Assembly (NCBI GenBank): GCA_944325325.1 | Contig: CALUZP010000134.1 | Location: 1 to 38,367, forward strand | Reading direction: 5' to 3' | DNA length: 38,367 bases | Source of the DNA: an uncultured Desulfovibrionaceae bacterium | GTDB taxonomy: Bacteria > Desulfobacterota > Desulfovibrionia > Desulfovibrionales > Desulfovibrionaceae | Shown: in pieces, positions 27,525 to 35,056 of the stretch | How positions within the stretch are numbered: the stretch's first letter is position 1 | Layout of the letters: the number at the start of each line of letters is the position of its first letter | The notes under the pieces: generated by a model | Database searches by the model: none | Seen by the model: the letters and a program-made list of their open reading frames with translations, nothing else | What the model was told of the DNA's origin: nothing | Program-made: the position numbers and the translations under genes

Positions 27525-27565
27525 GGTCCTGCCGCCCGGGCAGATGCCCCGGCGGCAGTATGACC
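27525..27565 (-). repeat. Strong intercistronic hairpin between tctC and tctB
   Basis: CTGCCGCC (27529-27536) pairs with GGCGGCAG (27551-27558), and GGGC pairs with GCCC inside across a single C-C mismatch, leaving a loop of about 4 bases; GGTC/GACC can extend the base. It lies between the tctC stop and the tctB ribosome site. There is no T-run, so it is more like a 3' stabiliser of the binding-protein message than a terminator. Confidence 0.7.
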
Positions 27566-27570
27566 CGTTT

Positions 27571-28551
27571 TTACTGGTTCTTCTTGTAGACGTCCGCGTA
27601 CTTTTCAAAGACGGGGAAAAGCTCTTCAGACATTTCGATCAGCTCTTCAGGAGCCATGTCATCCATCAGCTCAAATCCGAGCTTCTGCGCTTCTTCAATG
27701 AAGCCAGGATCCTTCTTCACCTTGGACAGTGTGTCGTAAAGTACCTGGAACCGTTCGGGATAATTCTTCTTGACTTCAGGATGAGTGACAAAAGCACGGT
27801 AGGATCCAGCAGACACAATAGGCTTTTTCACTACGCTGGTGACGGTGGGAATGTCGCCCACCACATGGGGAATGGGATTGGTCGGCAGGCAGATAGCCAG
27901 CGGCCGGATCTGGCCGGCGCTGATCTTCATGTCAGAGGCGCGGCGGACATTCAAATCAACATGGCCGCCCAACAGTCCGGCACGGGATTTGGATCCACTT
28001 CCCAGCGGAATCACTTCAAATTTTGCGCCGGTATAGTCCATCAGCTGATACAGGACCAGCGTGTCCGTTGTCGCCCAGCGTGAAAGACCGGCATTCAGGG
28101 GCGACTTCTTGGCAGCTTCAATAAGCTCTTCCAGGGTTTTGTACGGAGAATCCATCCTCACCTGGATGATGGCCGGGTCCATATCATAAACATTGATGGG
28201 GTAAATGACCTCTTCCCACTTCCAGTCCGGCTTCTGCTGGGCATAGAGAATCGCTGCCGTCTGGATGTTGCAGGACATGATCACGGTACCGTCCCGCTTG
28301 GACCGGGCAAACTGGTCATAGCCTAGGCGTCCTCCGGCCTGCCCCTTGTTGATATAAATCAGCTGCACGCCGGGCATGTACTTGGTCCAGTACTTCCCGA
28401 TAAGTCTTGTGGTCGCGTCGGACGTGGAACCGACTTCGTGCGGAATGATGATTTCCAGTTTTTTGGGTTTCCATTCAGCTGCCTGGCAGGTCGCCGCAAA
28501 AATGACAGCGAACAGCGCTACGGACAATGACCAGAAAAAGCACCTTCTCAT
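27571..28551 (-). CDS. tctC: Tripartite tricarboxylate transporter periplasmic binding protein TctC
   Basis: The 326-residue protein begins with a signal peptide: RR, a hydrophobic core, then CQA-AE with cleavage predicted after residue 24. The mature part is of the TctC/Bug type, starting with the strand motif KKLEIIIPHEVGSTSDATTRL and followed by DQFARSKRDGTVIM. It should bind a carboxylate in the periplasm for TctAB; the ligand is unknown. GGAGG seven bases before the ATG is strong. The order TctC-TctB-TctA is the usual one. The gap from the preceding gene is only 26 bases but contains the palindrome AGTATACT (28561-28568). Confidence 0.92.
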   Translation of the reverse strand: MRRCFFWSLSVALFAVIFAATCQAAEWKPKKLEIIIPHEVGSTSDATTRLIGKYWTKYMPGVQLIYINKGQAGGRLGYDQFARSKRDGTVIMSCNIQTAAILYAQQKPDWKWEEVIYPINVYDMDPAIIQVRMDSPYKTLEELIEAAKKSPLNAGLSRWATTDTLVLYQLMDYTGAKFEVIPLGSGSKSRAGLLGGHVDLNVRRASDMKISAGQIRPLAICLPTNPIPHVVGDIPTVTSVVKKPIVSAGSYRAFVTHPEVKKNYPERFQVLYDTLSKVKKDPGFIEEAQKLGFELMDDMAPEELIEMSEELFPVFEKYADVYKKNQ

Positions 28552-28577
28552 ACTTCCTCCAGTATACTAAAAAGGTT

Positions 28578-29177
28578 TCATGATTCCTTTGAACCTTCCT
28601 TAAGAAGCCGTACAGCCACTGTTGTGTTGAAACAGCCGCAAAGGCAGACGCGCCCCAGTTCACGTGCTGCCTCCTCTGCAGAACATTTTCCCTGACGTAT
28701 TTCTTCACACAACCGCCTTGCGTTGCCTGTAGAAAGACGCAGATGACCACACAACGACATCAGCCTGCTCAACCAGTCCTCTTCTTCCTCAGGCGTCAAA
28801 TCCATCTGATAACCCATAGTATGGACATGACCCTGTCCTTCCAGCCGCATCACAGTCCCCAGCGGCGCACAGACACTGACGGAGAATCCCGTATTTGCCT
28901 CATCCAGCAGACGCACAGCCGCCAGCAGATTTTCCTCAGTATCGAACACCACATGCAGTGGCGCACCATCCGGCCATGTCCTGATCAGGGTATCGAGCGG
29001 CTTCGTCAGCAGGGTGCCGGCTGCCGGTGAACCGGCATTGACAGGGTGACACGCGCAAAGGCGTTCCAGCAGATCACCCAGCACCGGCCCCGTTCCCTCT
29101 TTCCTGCCCTTTGGCGGACGGACATGGATAATGAAGTCATCATCAGCGGCAGAAAGACGGTGCATGGTATGCGTCAT
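28578..29177 (-). CDS. Unrecognised 199-residue protein with a CxCGCFN C-terminal motif
   Basis: I do not recognise this family. The N-terminal half is a mixed alpha/beta segment, followed by an acidic stretch (DLTPEEEEDW) and a helical C-terminus ending in VCLCGCFNTTVAVRLL, a tight cysteine motif that could bind a metal or Fe-S cluster. There are no membrane segments or signal peptide. It starts inside the end of the preceding Fe-S gene (ATGA overlap at 29174-29177), so the two proteins are probably made together and may form a complex. Given the neighbours, a role in electron transfer to the flavoprotein or in its maturation is possible but not shown. Confidence 0.6.
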   Translation of the reverse strand: MTHTMHRLSAADDDFIIHVRPPKGRKEGTGPVLGDLLERLCACHPVNAGSPAAGTLLTKPLDTLIRTWPDGAPLHVVFDTEENLLAAVRLLDEANTGFSVSVCAPLGTVMRLEGQGHVHTMGYQMDLTPEEEEDWLSRLMSLCGHLRLSTGNARRLCEEIRQGKCSAEEAARELGRVCLCGCFNTTVAVRLLKEGSKES

Positions 29178-29899
29178 GACGCAGCTCCCTCCCGGTGCGC
29201 AAAGCCCAGGTTACACTTGCAGCGCAATCCGAACGAACGCCCGTTCTGCTCGAGAATCTCGCGAATCTTTGGTAAAAGTCCCGGAGAAAACAGGGCGTTG
29301 ACACGATATCGGACACGCTGCTGCTGGACCCAGTCTTCTACAAAGCCCAGCAGACAAACCAGCCTGTCCGGCTCGCAACGGTACTCCAGACACACGGACA
29401 GAACCCGGATGCCGCCCGCCTCCTGTTCCAGAGCCTCCGGACCAAGCAGCTCAAGCATTGTCTGATAGGCCCTCTGCTCTTCCGGCTGATACCCCTGCTG
29501 CAGCAGGGCCTGCCGCAGCCTTTCAGCCTGGACAAGGGTTACCCCACCCTCCGGCCGGCCGAGTTCCACCCGGATGATGGCTTCCCCGGCAGGAAGCGGA
29601 CGACCGCTGTCACAGGTTTTGACATCCCATGATCCTGTGCGCCCTGAGGATTTTTCCTTCTTGAGGGTTACAGGCGCCATCCGGCCAAAAAGACGGCGAA
29701 CTGTATCCCGCAGCGTATCGCCTTCACGCAGGGCCCCGAACGTGCAAACACCACTGTCCAGGCAGACACCGCACTCCATACAGTGTTCCTGATCAATAAC
29801 CGCCCGTTTCCTTTCGTTTCCCGGTTGCAGACGGATGGCACCCTGCGGGCACAAAGGCACACAGCTACCGCAACCGCGACATGCCGAAGTGACCAGCAT
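29174..29899 (-). CDS. Two-cluster Fe-S protein with an unassigned C-terminal domain
   Basis: The 241-residue protein starts with a ferredoxin domain: CRGCGSCVPLCP (first cluster) and CMECGVCLDSGVC (a variant second cluster). About 160 residues of unassigned sequence follow, ending RCKCNLGFAHREG with two more closely spaced cysteines. Residues ~90-160 contain VELGRPEGGVTLVQAERLRQ. It is likely an electron carrier for the adjacent flavoprotein, whose stop lies only 15 bases upstream of this start. AGGGAG about 7 bases before the ATG supports the start. Its 3' end overlaps the next gene by 4 bases. Confidence 0.7.
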   Translation of the reverse strand: MLVTSACRGCGSCVPLCPQGAIRLQPGNERKRAVIDQEHCMECGVCLDSGVCTFGALREGDTLRDTVRRLFGRMAPVTLKKEKSSGRTGSWDVKTCDSGRPLPAGEAIIRVELGRPEGGVTLVQAERLRQALLQQGYQPEEQRAYQTMLELLGPEALEQEAGGIRVLSVCLEYRCEPDRLVCLLGFVEDWVQQQRVRYRVNALFSPGLLPKIREILEQNGRSFGLRCKCNLGFAHREGAAS

Positions 29900-29914
29900 C
29901 TGACGCTCCCTGTT

Positions 29915-31576
29915 TCAGCACCCTGCATGGCCGCGCCGGGGACACATCCCCCCGTCACGGGCAAAAATGATGTTCAGCCGCCAGGCGGCTTCCGTCTGCC
30001 GGCTCGCCGCGTCCGGAATATCCTCCCGCAAGTGGCAGCCGCGGCTTTCCGTCCGTTCCAGCGCCGCCCGGGACGCAAGCTGCGCCGTCAGAGCGAGCCC
30101 TCGCAGATTCAGCAGTTCGCACAGACTGCGTGCACTCAGTGCGCGGCTCTTTCCCGCCAGCGCGGCCATGCCGTCAAAGAAGCGCTGTCCGCGCTCCAGT
30201 TCAGAAGCTGTGCGGACAACCCCGAGCGTTTCCCAGGCTGTCTGTCTGAGGAGCGCAACGTGAGCTTGAAACGGCTCTGACGATTCCTCGCCCCTGAAGG
30301 CCTCCAGGGCTTCTCTGGCCTGCTGCACACCTGCCCGGCTGGTCCCCCCTGCGGCGGCCGCAGCAGCTCCCGCCCGACTGCCGAAAACAAGACATTCGGC
30401 AATGGCGTTGCCGCCCAGCCTAGCTGCTCCGTGTACGCCCGTTGCGGCCTCTCCGGCGGCAAACAGTCCGGGCACAGCCGTTTCACCCCACTCACCAGTG
30501 ACAATACCGCCAAGCACACAGTGCAGCGCCGGTGTAAATGCCAGTGTCTCATGCTGATAGCCACTGCCGTACAGCGCTTTCAGCAGTTCGATGAGCGGAT
30601 GGCCGATGGCGGCCCATTCCTCCCAGCGCGCGGCCGGAATAGAGGCACACTCCAACCGTATCGGGCCACGCCCGGCTCTGATCTCCCGGTAGAAGGCAGG
30701 GACCAGCGCCGCCCGTGTGGGATGGGAACCCAGCCCGGGAAGCCGTTCAAGAAACGCCTCACCGGCATTGTTGATAAAACGCGCCCCCCGTGAGACCAGC
30801 TGAGTGCTTCCCCCGCAGGAAAACACGCGCCCGGCAGCCATGGGGGCAAAGGTAAATTCCAGAAACTCCATATTGGCCAATTCGGCCCCTGCCTCCCAGG
30901 CCAGCCTGAAGGCGTCGCCCCATGTGGGAAAAGCCGCACTGGCATAAGGCATCAGTGCCGTGGCGCTGCCGGCGGCAATAACGACACTTCCTGCGGCGAT
31001 GCAAAGCATCTCGCCTGTATCTGTACGCATGGCCACGGCGCCGGAAACCCGGCTGCCGTCATGCAGCAGACTGAGAATCCGCATCCGGCAAAGGCTCACC
31101 GCTCCCCTGAAGGCTGCCGTTTTAAACAGCCATTCACAGAGTGCCGCGCTGTTGCCACGGGGTGTGCAATTTCTGGGACGGCTCTGGCCTACGCCACGAT
31201 TCTGATAGTACAGGCCCTCTTCTGTCCGCGCATAAGGCACGCCGGCAGCTGTCAGCCGGCGGACAAGTGGAAGGATTTCCGTCACCAGAAGATTGACCAG
31301 CCTGGGATTGTTGATGCCCCGGCCTTCCCGCAGCGTGTCTTCAAAATGGATCTCCGGGGTGTCGTCGTTGCCCGGAACCCCCAGACAGGTCTGGCCAAAG
31401 GCCGCTGCCGTCCCCCCGCCTGCCGTTGCCGAAGAGCCGCTCCGCGCGGGGCGGCCGGCATCCACAAGCAGCACGCCGGCACCGGTTTCGGCGGCGGCGC
31501 AGGCAGCCGCCAGCGCTGCCGCCCCACCGCCGATAATCAGCACATCGGTATGAAGAATGTCCATGTCAGTGCGCAT
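29915..31576 (-). CDS. FAD-dependent oxidoreductase of the fumarate reductase/succinate dehydrogenase flavoprotein type
   Basis: The 553-residue protein has an N-terminal FAD motif (VLIIGGGAAALAAACAA). Conserved sites of the succinate dehydrogenase/fumarate reductase family include YREIRAGRGP, LHCVLGGI (equivalent to the active-site HxxGG block) and GAARLGGNAIAE near the C-terminal part of the FAD domain. Substrate-carboxylate-binding features therefore look kept, so it probably oxidises or reduces a C4-C6 di- or tricarboxylate, as in fumarate reductase or tricarballylate dehydrogenase (TcuA). L-aspartate oxidase is less likely because no nad genes are nearby. GGAGG six bases upstream of the ATG at 31576 fixes the start. 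It overlaps the small ferredoxin gene. Confidence 0.82.
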   Translation of the reverse strand: MRTDMDILHTDVLIIGGGAAALAAACAAAETGAGVLLVDAGRPARSGSSATAGGGTAAAFGQTCLGVPGNDDTPEIHFEDTLREGRGINNPRLVNLLVTEILPLVRRLTAAGVPYARTEEGLYYQNRGVGQSRPRNCTPRGNSAALCEWLFKTAAFRGAVSLCRMRILSLLHDGSRVSGAVAMRTDTGEMLCIAAGSVVIAAGSATALMPYASAAFPTWGDAFRLAWEAGAELANMEFLEFTFAPMAAGRVFSCGGSTQLVSRGARFINNAGEAFLERLPGLGSHPTRAALVPAFYREIRAGRGPIRLECASIPAARWEEWAAIGHPLIELLKALYGSGYQHETLAFTPALHCVLGGIVTGEWGETAVPGLFAAGEAATGVHGAARLGGNAIAECLVFGSRAGAAAAAAGGTSRAGVQQAREALEAFRGEESSEPFQAHVALLRQTAWETLGVVRTASELERGQRFFDGMAALAGKSRALSARSLCELLNLRGLALTAQLASRAALERTESRGCHLREDIPDAASRQTEAAWRLNIIFARDGGMCPRRGHAGC

Positions 31577-31799
31577 GACAGGCCTCCCCAGACGTTGCCG
31601 GCAGAGATCCGGCGTGTGGAAAAATCATGCTGATGGCATGAAGTGGGCAGCCTGACACGCAGAGCGTACAATCCACACACTTTCTGGGGTAACGCGGGAA
31701 GACAGTACCGCCAGAGGAGCGGACATAGATGTCCATGCCGCAGCGCTCCAGGCAGCGTCCACAATTGTCGCATTTCTGTCTGTCAATCCGAACGGGCAT
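31566..31799 (-). CDS. Small two-[4Fe-4S] ferredoxin
   Basis: A 77-residue protein with cluster 1 as CDNCGRCLERC and cluster 2 as CVDCTLCVSGCP. A basic linker (PRYPRK) lies between them and a short tail ends in HAH. It is likely the electron acceptor or donor of the flavoprotein whose start it overlaps. The ATG at 31799 is preferred because the purine-rich GAGGGGGG then sits at normal distance; an ATG at 31805 would add two residues. Confidence 0.78.
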   Translation of the reverse strand: MPVRIDRQKCDNCGRCLERCGMDIYVRSSGGTVFPRYPRKCVDCTLCVSGCPLHAISMIFPHAGSLPATSGEACHAH

Positions 31800-31821
31800 G
31801 GGCATCCCCCCTCAAGCGCCT

Positions 31822-32628
31822 TTACTCCGTTTCGACTGCGCTGGTGCCGATGAGACCAAACAGACCACGCTTGCGGATGCCACGACGGCACAGCTCCACA
31901 ACGACGATCTGGTTGCTTTCCACATCCATGTTCACTTCCGGACCAAAATTCATGATCAGCCACGCATGGGCGCGGTTATCCTTGGCCTGGAAGATGATGT
32001 CGTTGATGTCGTGACGGGAGGCCAGCTCGAGCAGAGGCTTTTCAAGAATTTGCGGCACATCCTCCAGAACGCCTTCTCCCTGGATCAGGACCTTGTATGC
32101 ACCGGCATCCTGGAGCATTTTGATTTCTTTGCTGAAGTAAGTGGTGGGCGTCGTTTCCCAGATGGCTTTGCCTTTCTTGCCGATTTCGGCAATGACGTTC
32201 AGTCCAGTCGCCGCCGCCTGCCTGACAAGGGCCGCTTTCTGGCGCAGTTCGATATAAATCTGGGCCGAGGCTATTTCCACGCCATCCGCGCCAAGATCGC
32301 AGCATTCCTTAAAATAGCTGTCCATCACACCCTGCATGACCGCCATCTCCGTGACGTCACCGGCAATGAACACGCGAACATCGTGCTTGTGGCAGATTTC
32401 GATTTTTTTTCTGAGATGATCCCGGGAATAGATTCGGGGTGAGGAAATGCCTATTTTAAGCCAGTCCACATAGTCACCGGCCATGTCCAGCACATCGTCA
32501 AGATAGGCCAGCGGCAATCCCTTGTCCGCCATGATGGTCAATCCCCTTTGCCGCGGCTTGGCGCTGCGGCCGGGAATGTGGATGAACGGAAAAGCCTTGT
32601 CTTCCAGACGGGTCCAGTTCTCACTCAT
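31822..32628 (-). CDS. ComA (phosphosulfolactate synthase) family protein, divergent
   Basis: The 268-residue protein matches the (beta/alpha)8 ComA family, which in known members adds sulfite to phosphoenolpyruvate. Conserved stretches are KPRQRGLTIMADKGLPL (24-40), AGDYVDWLKIGISS (50-63) and AEIGKKG (147-153). From memory, canonical members have a PGGTLFE-like block and an EISDG motif; here these read AGDVTE (89-94) and EIASAQ (118-123). The substrate is therefore probably not phosphoenolpyruvate. The start at 32628 follows GAGG by about 8 bases; an upstream in-frame ATG would lie in the gap. It sits between the aconitase-like and ferredoxin genes, so a C-S bond reaction with a carboxylate is the attractive idea, but it is inference. 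Confidence 0.72.
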   Translation of the reverse strand: MSENWTRLEDKAFPFIHIPGRSAKPRQRGLTIMADKGLPLAYLDDVLDMAGDYVDWLKIGISSPRIYSRDHLRKKIEICHKHDVRVFIAGDVTEMAVMQGVMDSYFKECCDLGADGVEIASAQIYIELRQKAALVRQAAATGLNVIAEIGKKGKAIWETTPTTYFSKEIKMLQDAGAYKVLIQGEGVLEDVPQILEKPLLELASRHDINDIIFQAKDNRAHAWLIMNFGPEVNMDVESNQIVVVELCRRGIRKRGLFGLIGTSAVETE

Positions 32629-32660
32629 GATGGGATCCTCTATGTTGAAGGTGTTGAGCT

Positions 32661-34571
32661 TCAATTTGCCCGACGGGCCTTAAGCCAGGCCACGATGCCG
32701 CCAGCCTCAAGAATTTCCGCCTCATGCGGCGTCAGCCGGCAGACAGTATCGATAGTGCCATGCGGCGTGCACAGCGTCACACGGCCTTCTCGCAAACCTT
32801 GCCGCAAATGCTTCGCTTCCAGCACATCGTTGAGTGCAAGACGCTCCACATCGGCCGGATTGACAAATGTGAGGGGAATGACACCGTTGTTAATCAGATT
32901 CTGCCGGAAGATACGCGCCAGCGAGACTGCCAGAACAACTTTCATGCCGATGGACATAGGTACGATAACGGCGTGTTCTCGGCTTGACCCCTGACCGAAG
33001 TTGGCCCCACCCACGACAATCCATTGTGGCGGCAGTTCGCTGACATGGGCAGCAAAATCCGGATCCAGCCGCTCAAAGACATGCGGCACGGACGCAGGAA
33101 TATTGGAGCGCAGAGAAAGCATCTCGGCGCCACCGGGCAGCAGGTGATCCGTTGTGACGTTATCGCCGGCAATCAGTTTGATCGGAAAGGCAAAGGCATC
33201 GGGCAGCGGCGTTCCGGACGGAATGGGACGGATATTGGGGCCGCGGACACAAACCGTTTCCGGCTCCGGCGCAGACGCTTCCAGTGTCCCGCCAACAGCA
33301 GGAAAACATCCGGGGACAACGATACGCGGCGGGGTATTCAGACTGCGCGGATCCGTGATGACACCTGTCAGGGCTGACGCAGCGGCAGTTTCCGGGCTGG
33401 CAAGATAGGCCCGGGCGTCAGCCGTTCCTGTGCGCCCCTTGAAATTGCGATTGAAGGTCCGCAGAGACGCACCACCACTGCACGGCGACTGGCCGACGCC
33501 ATTGCAGGCTCCGCAGGCACAATCCAGCAGCCGGGCACCGGCTTCTACCAGCGCAGAGACCAGGCCCGTTTCAAGCAGCGCCGCCAGCGTGCGGCGCGTG
33601 CCGGGTGTTACGGAGACATCCACGCCGCTGGCAATCCGCCTGCCCTGCCAGATCGCAGAGACCACGGCAAGATCCCTGAACGATGCGTTGGTGCAGCTTC
33701 CAATGCACACCTGATTCAGCGGCAGTCCGGCCACTTCAGCTACAGGGCGGACATTATCCGGACTGTCAGGCAGGGCAATCAGCGGAACCAGTTCATCGAG
33801 ATGAATTACGATTTCATCATCATACACAGCGCCGGGATCCGCAGCCAGCGGGCGCCATGCGCTTTCGCGACCAAACCGCTTCAAATACTGGCGCGTCCTT
33901 TCATCGCTGGGAAAGAGTGACGTTGTCGCCCCTGTTTCCGCCCCCATATTGCAGATGGTTGCCCGTTCGGGAACACTGAGCTCGGCCACGCCGGGGCCAT
34001 GGTATTCAAAAATTCGTCCGACCCCACCTCTCACGCTGACCCGGCGCAACAGCTCCAGGACGACATCCTTACCGGTAACCCAGGCAGGCAGCTGTCCTTC
34101 CAGGCGCACTCCGACTACGAGCGGTCTTGCCGTATAGAACGCCTCTCCCGCCAGCGCCGTAGCCACTTCAATGCCACCAGCCCCTATGGCCAGCATCCCC
34201 AGACCGCCCGCCATGGGTGTATGGCTGTCAGCCCCCAGCAAAATTCCCCCCGGAAAGGCCGCCTCCTCAAGGTGCGTCTGATGACAAATTCCAGTGCCCG
34301 GCGCTGAAAAAACCATCCCCAGCTTACGGGCCATGTCCCGCAGGTAACGGTGATCGTCAGCATTTCTGAACCCCACCTGCAGCAGATTGTGATCGCAGTA
34401 CACATACGTCTTTGGCACCAGCCGTCTGATCCCGGCAGCTTCGAGCTGCAGACATGCCGGCGTGGCCGTAGCATCGTGCATCAATCCTTGATCAGGATAA
34501 ATAGCCAACGATTCCAGTGAAGTATCTATCTTATGCTCACGACAAATCCGCTCAAACAGGGTTACTGGCAT
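32661..34571 (-). CDS. Aconitase-family hydro-lyase (homoaconitase/isopropylmalate dehydratase superfamily, fused type)
   Basis: The 636-residue protein carries both the three-cluster-cysteine core and the C-terminal swivel domain. Cluster cysteines are C293 (GSCTN), C353 and C356 (CGAC). Catalytic-site features are CDHNLLQ (59-65), GADSHTPMAGG and, in the swivel, GANFGQGSSREHA. The length is that of the short 'Aquifex-type' aconitases. It should reversibly hydrate or dehydrate a hydroxy tri- or dicarboxylate such as citrate/aconitate; because it sits in an inducible transport cluster, the substrate may differ from TCA-cycle citrate. AAGGG about 8 bases before the ATG at 34571 supports the start. 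It is the first gene of the operon. Confidence 0.86.
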   Translation of the reverse strand: MPVTLFERICREHKIDTSLESLAIYPDQGLMHDATATPACLQLEAAGIRRLVPKTYVYCDHNLLQVGFRNADDHRYLRDMARKLGMVFSAPGTGICHQTHLEEAAFPGGILLGADSHTPMAGGLGMLAIGAGGIEVATALAGEAFYTARPLVVGVRLEGQLPAWVTGKDVVLELLRRVSVRGGVGRIFEYHGPGVAELSVPERATICNMGAETGATTSLFPSDERTRQYLKRFGRESAWRPLAADPGAVYDDEIVIHLDELVPLIALPDSPDNVRPVAEVAGLPLNQVCIGSCTNASFRDLAVVSAIWQGRRIASGVDVSVTPGTRRTLAALLETGLVSALVEAGARLLDCACGACNGVGQSPCSGGASLRTFNRNFKGRTGTADARAYLASPETAAASALTGVITDPRSLNTPPRIVVPGCFPAVGGTLEASAPEPETVCVRGPNIRPIPSGTPLPDAFAFPIKLIAGDNVTTDHLLPGGAEMLSLRSNIPASVPHVFERLDPDFAAHVSELPPQWIVVGGANFGQGSSREHAVIVPMSIGMKVVLAVSLARIFRQNLINNGVIPLTFVNPADVERLALNDVLEAKHLRQGLREGRVTLCTPHGTIDTVCRLTPHEAEILEAGGIVAWLKARRAN

Positions 34572-34612
34572 GGCTGATCCCTTGTTGGTTTTTATCGTAT
34601 TTTGTATTTTAT

Positions 34613-34636
34613 ATTTTGTATACAATAATACAAAAT
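34613..34636 (-). promoter_or_regulatory. GntR/FCD-type operator region of the catabolic operon
   Basis: A perfect palindrome TTGTATACAA (34616-34625) has the (N)GT..AC(N) form common for FCD-type GntR regulators. It overlaps the -10 of the promoter at 34617-34644. The sequence ATTTTGTAT is repeated directly at 34599-34607 and 34613-34621, and inverted as ATACAAAAT at 34628-34636. The divergent gntR gene at 35057 is the obvious source of the binding protein; this is inferred. Confidence 0.6.
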
Positions 34637-34644
34637 CATGTCAA
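34617..34644 (-). promoter_or_regulatory. Promoter of the aconitase-comA-tct operon
   Basis: On the minus strand a perfect TTGACA (34644-34639) is followed after 16 bases by TATACA (34622-34617). Transcription would begin near 34610, about 40 bases before the aconitase start. The operator palindrome covers the -10, which fits repression that an inducer relieves. Confidence 0.75.
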
Positions 34645-35056
34645 GACACCTTTGAGAACAAGCAGACCATCTTGCGGAAAAATTCTTTCCGTATTTTTAA
34701 ATAATACCTTACTATTATTAAATAATAAAAAATTCACACGAAACGATTCAAGCCGTTGATGCCAGAGAAGCCCCGTCAACGACTTCCTCCGGCTTCCTGC
34801 ACACAGCCTTCTGACTCAGCTCAATCTGCGCAGAATACGGTGCCCCTCCATCTGCTGTGCTTTGCTGGGGCATGCTGCCGAAGAAAGCACATCATGGACG
34901 TGTGCTGACACTGCTGCTGCCTGGCAGGTCAGGGCGTGTCTCCACTGTTCGCAAAACTTCCCCTCAGAGAAACTTTTCCTTTTCGACACATTCTGGTAGG
35001 AGGGAGTCCCGAAGGAAGCAACACTACCTGAAACATCCACAGCAAGAGACATCTCA
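34645..35056. other. Divergent intergenic region between the operon promoter and gntR
   Basis: The AT-rich first ~100 bases contain two further dyads: CGGAAA/TTTCCG with a 5-base spacer (34675-34691), followed by TATTTTT on the plus strand, and the AT palindrome at 34713-34727. The rest is GC-rich without a recognisable gene. No clear gntR promoter is visible, and its ribosome site is weak. Confidence 0.45.

Noticed and set aside
31822..32628. Calling the gene comA for coenzyme M synthesis
   Set aside because: Key motifs differ, no other coenzyme M genes are nearby, and the operon points to carboxylate catabolism.
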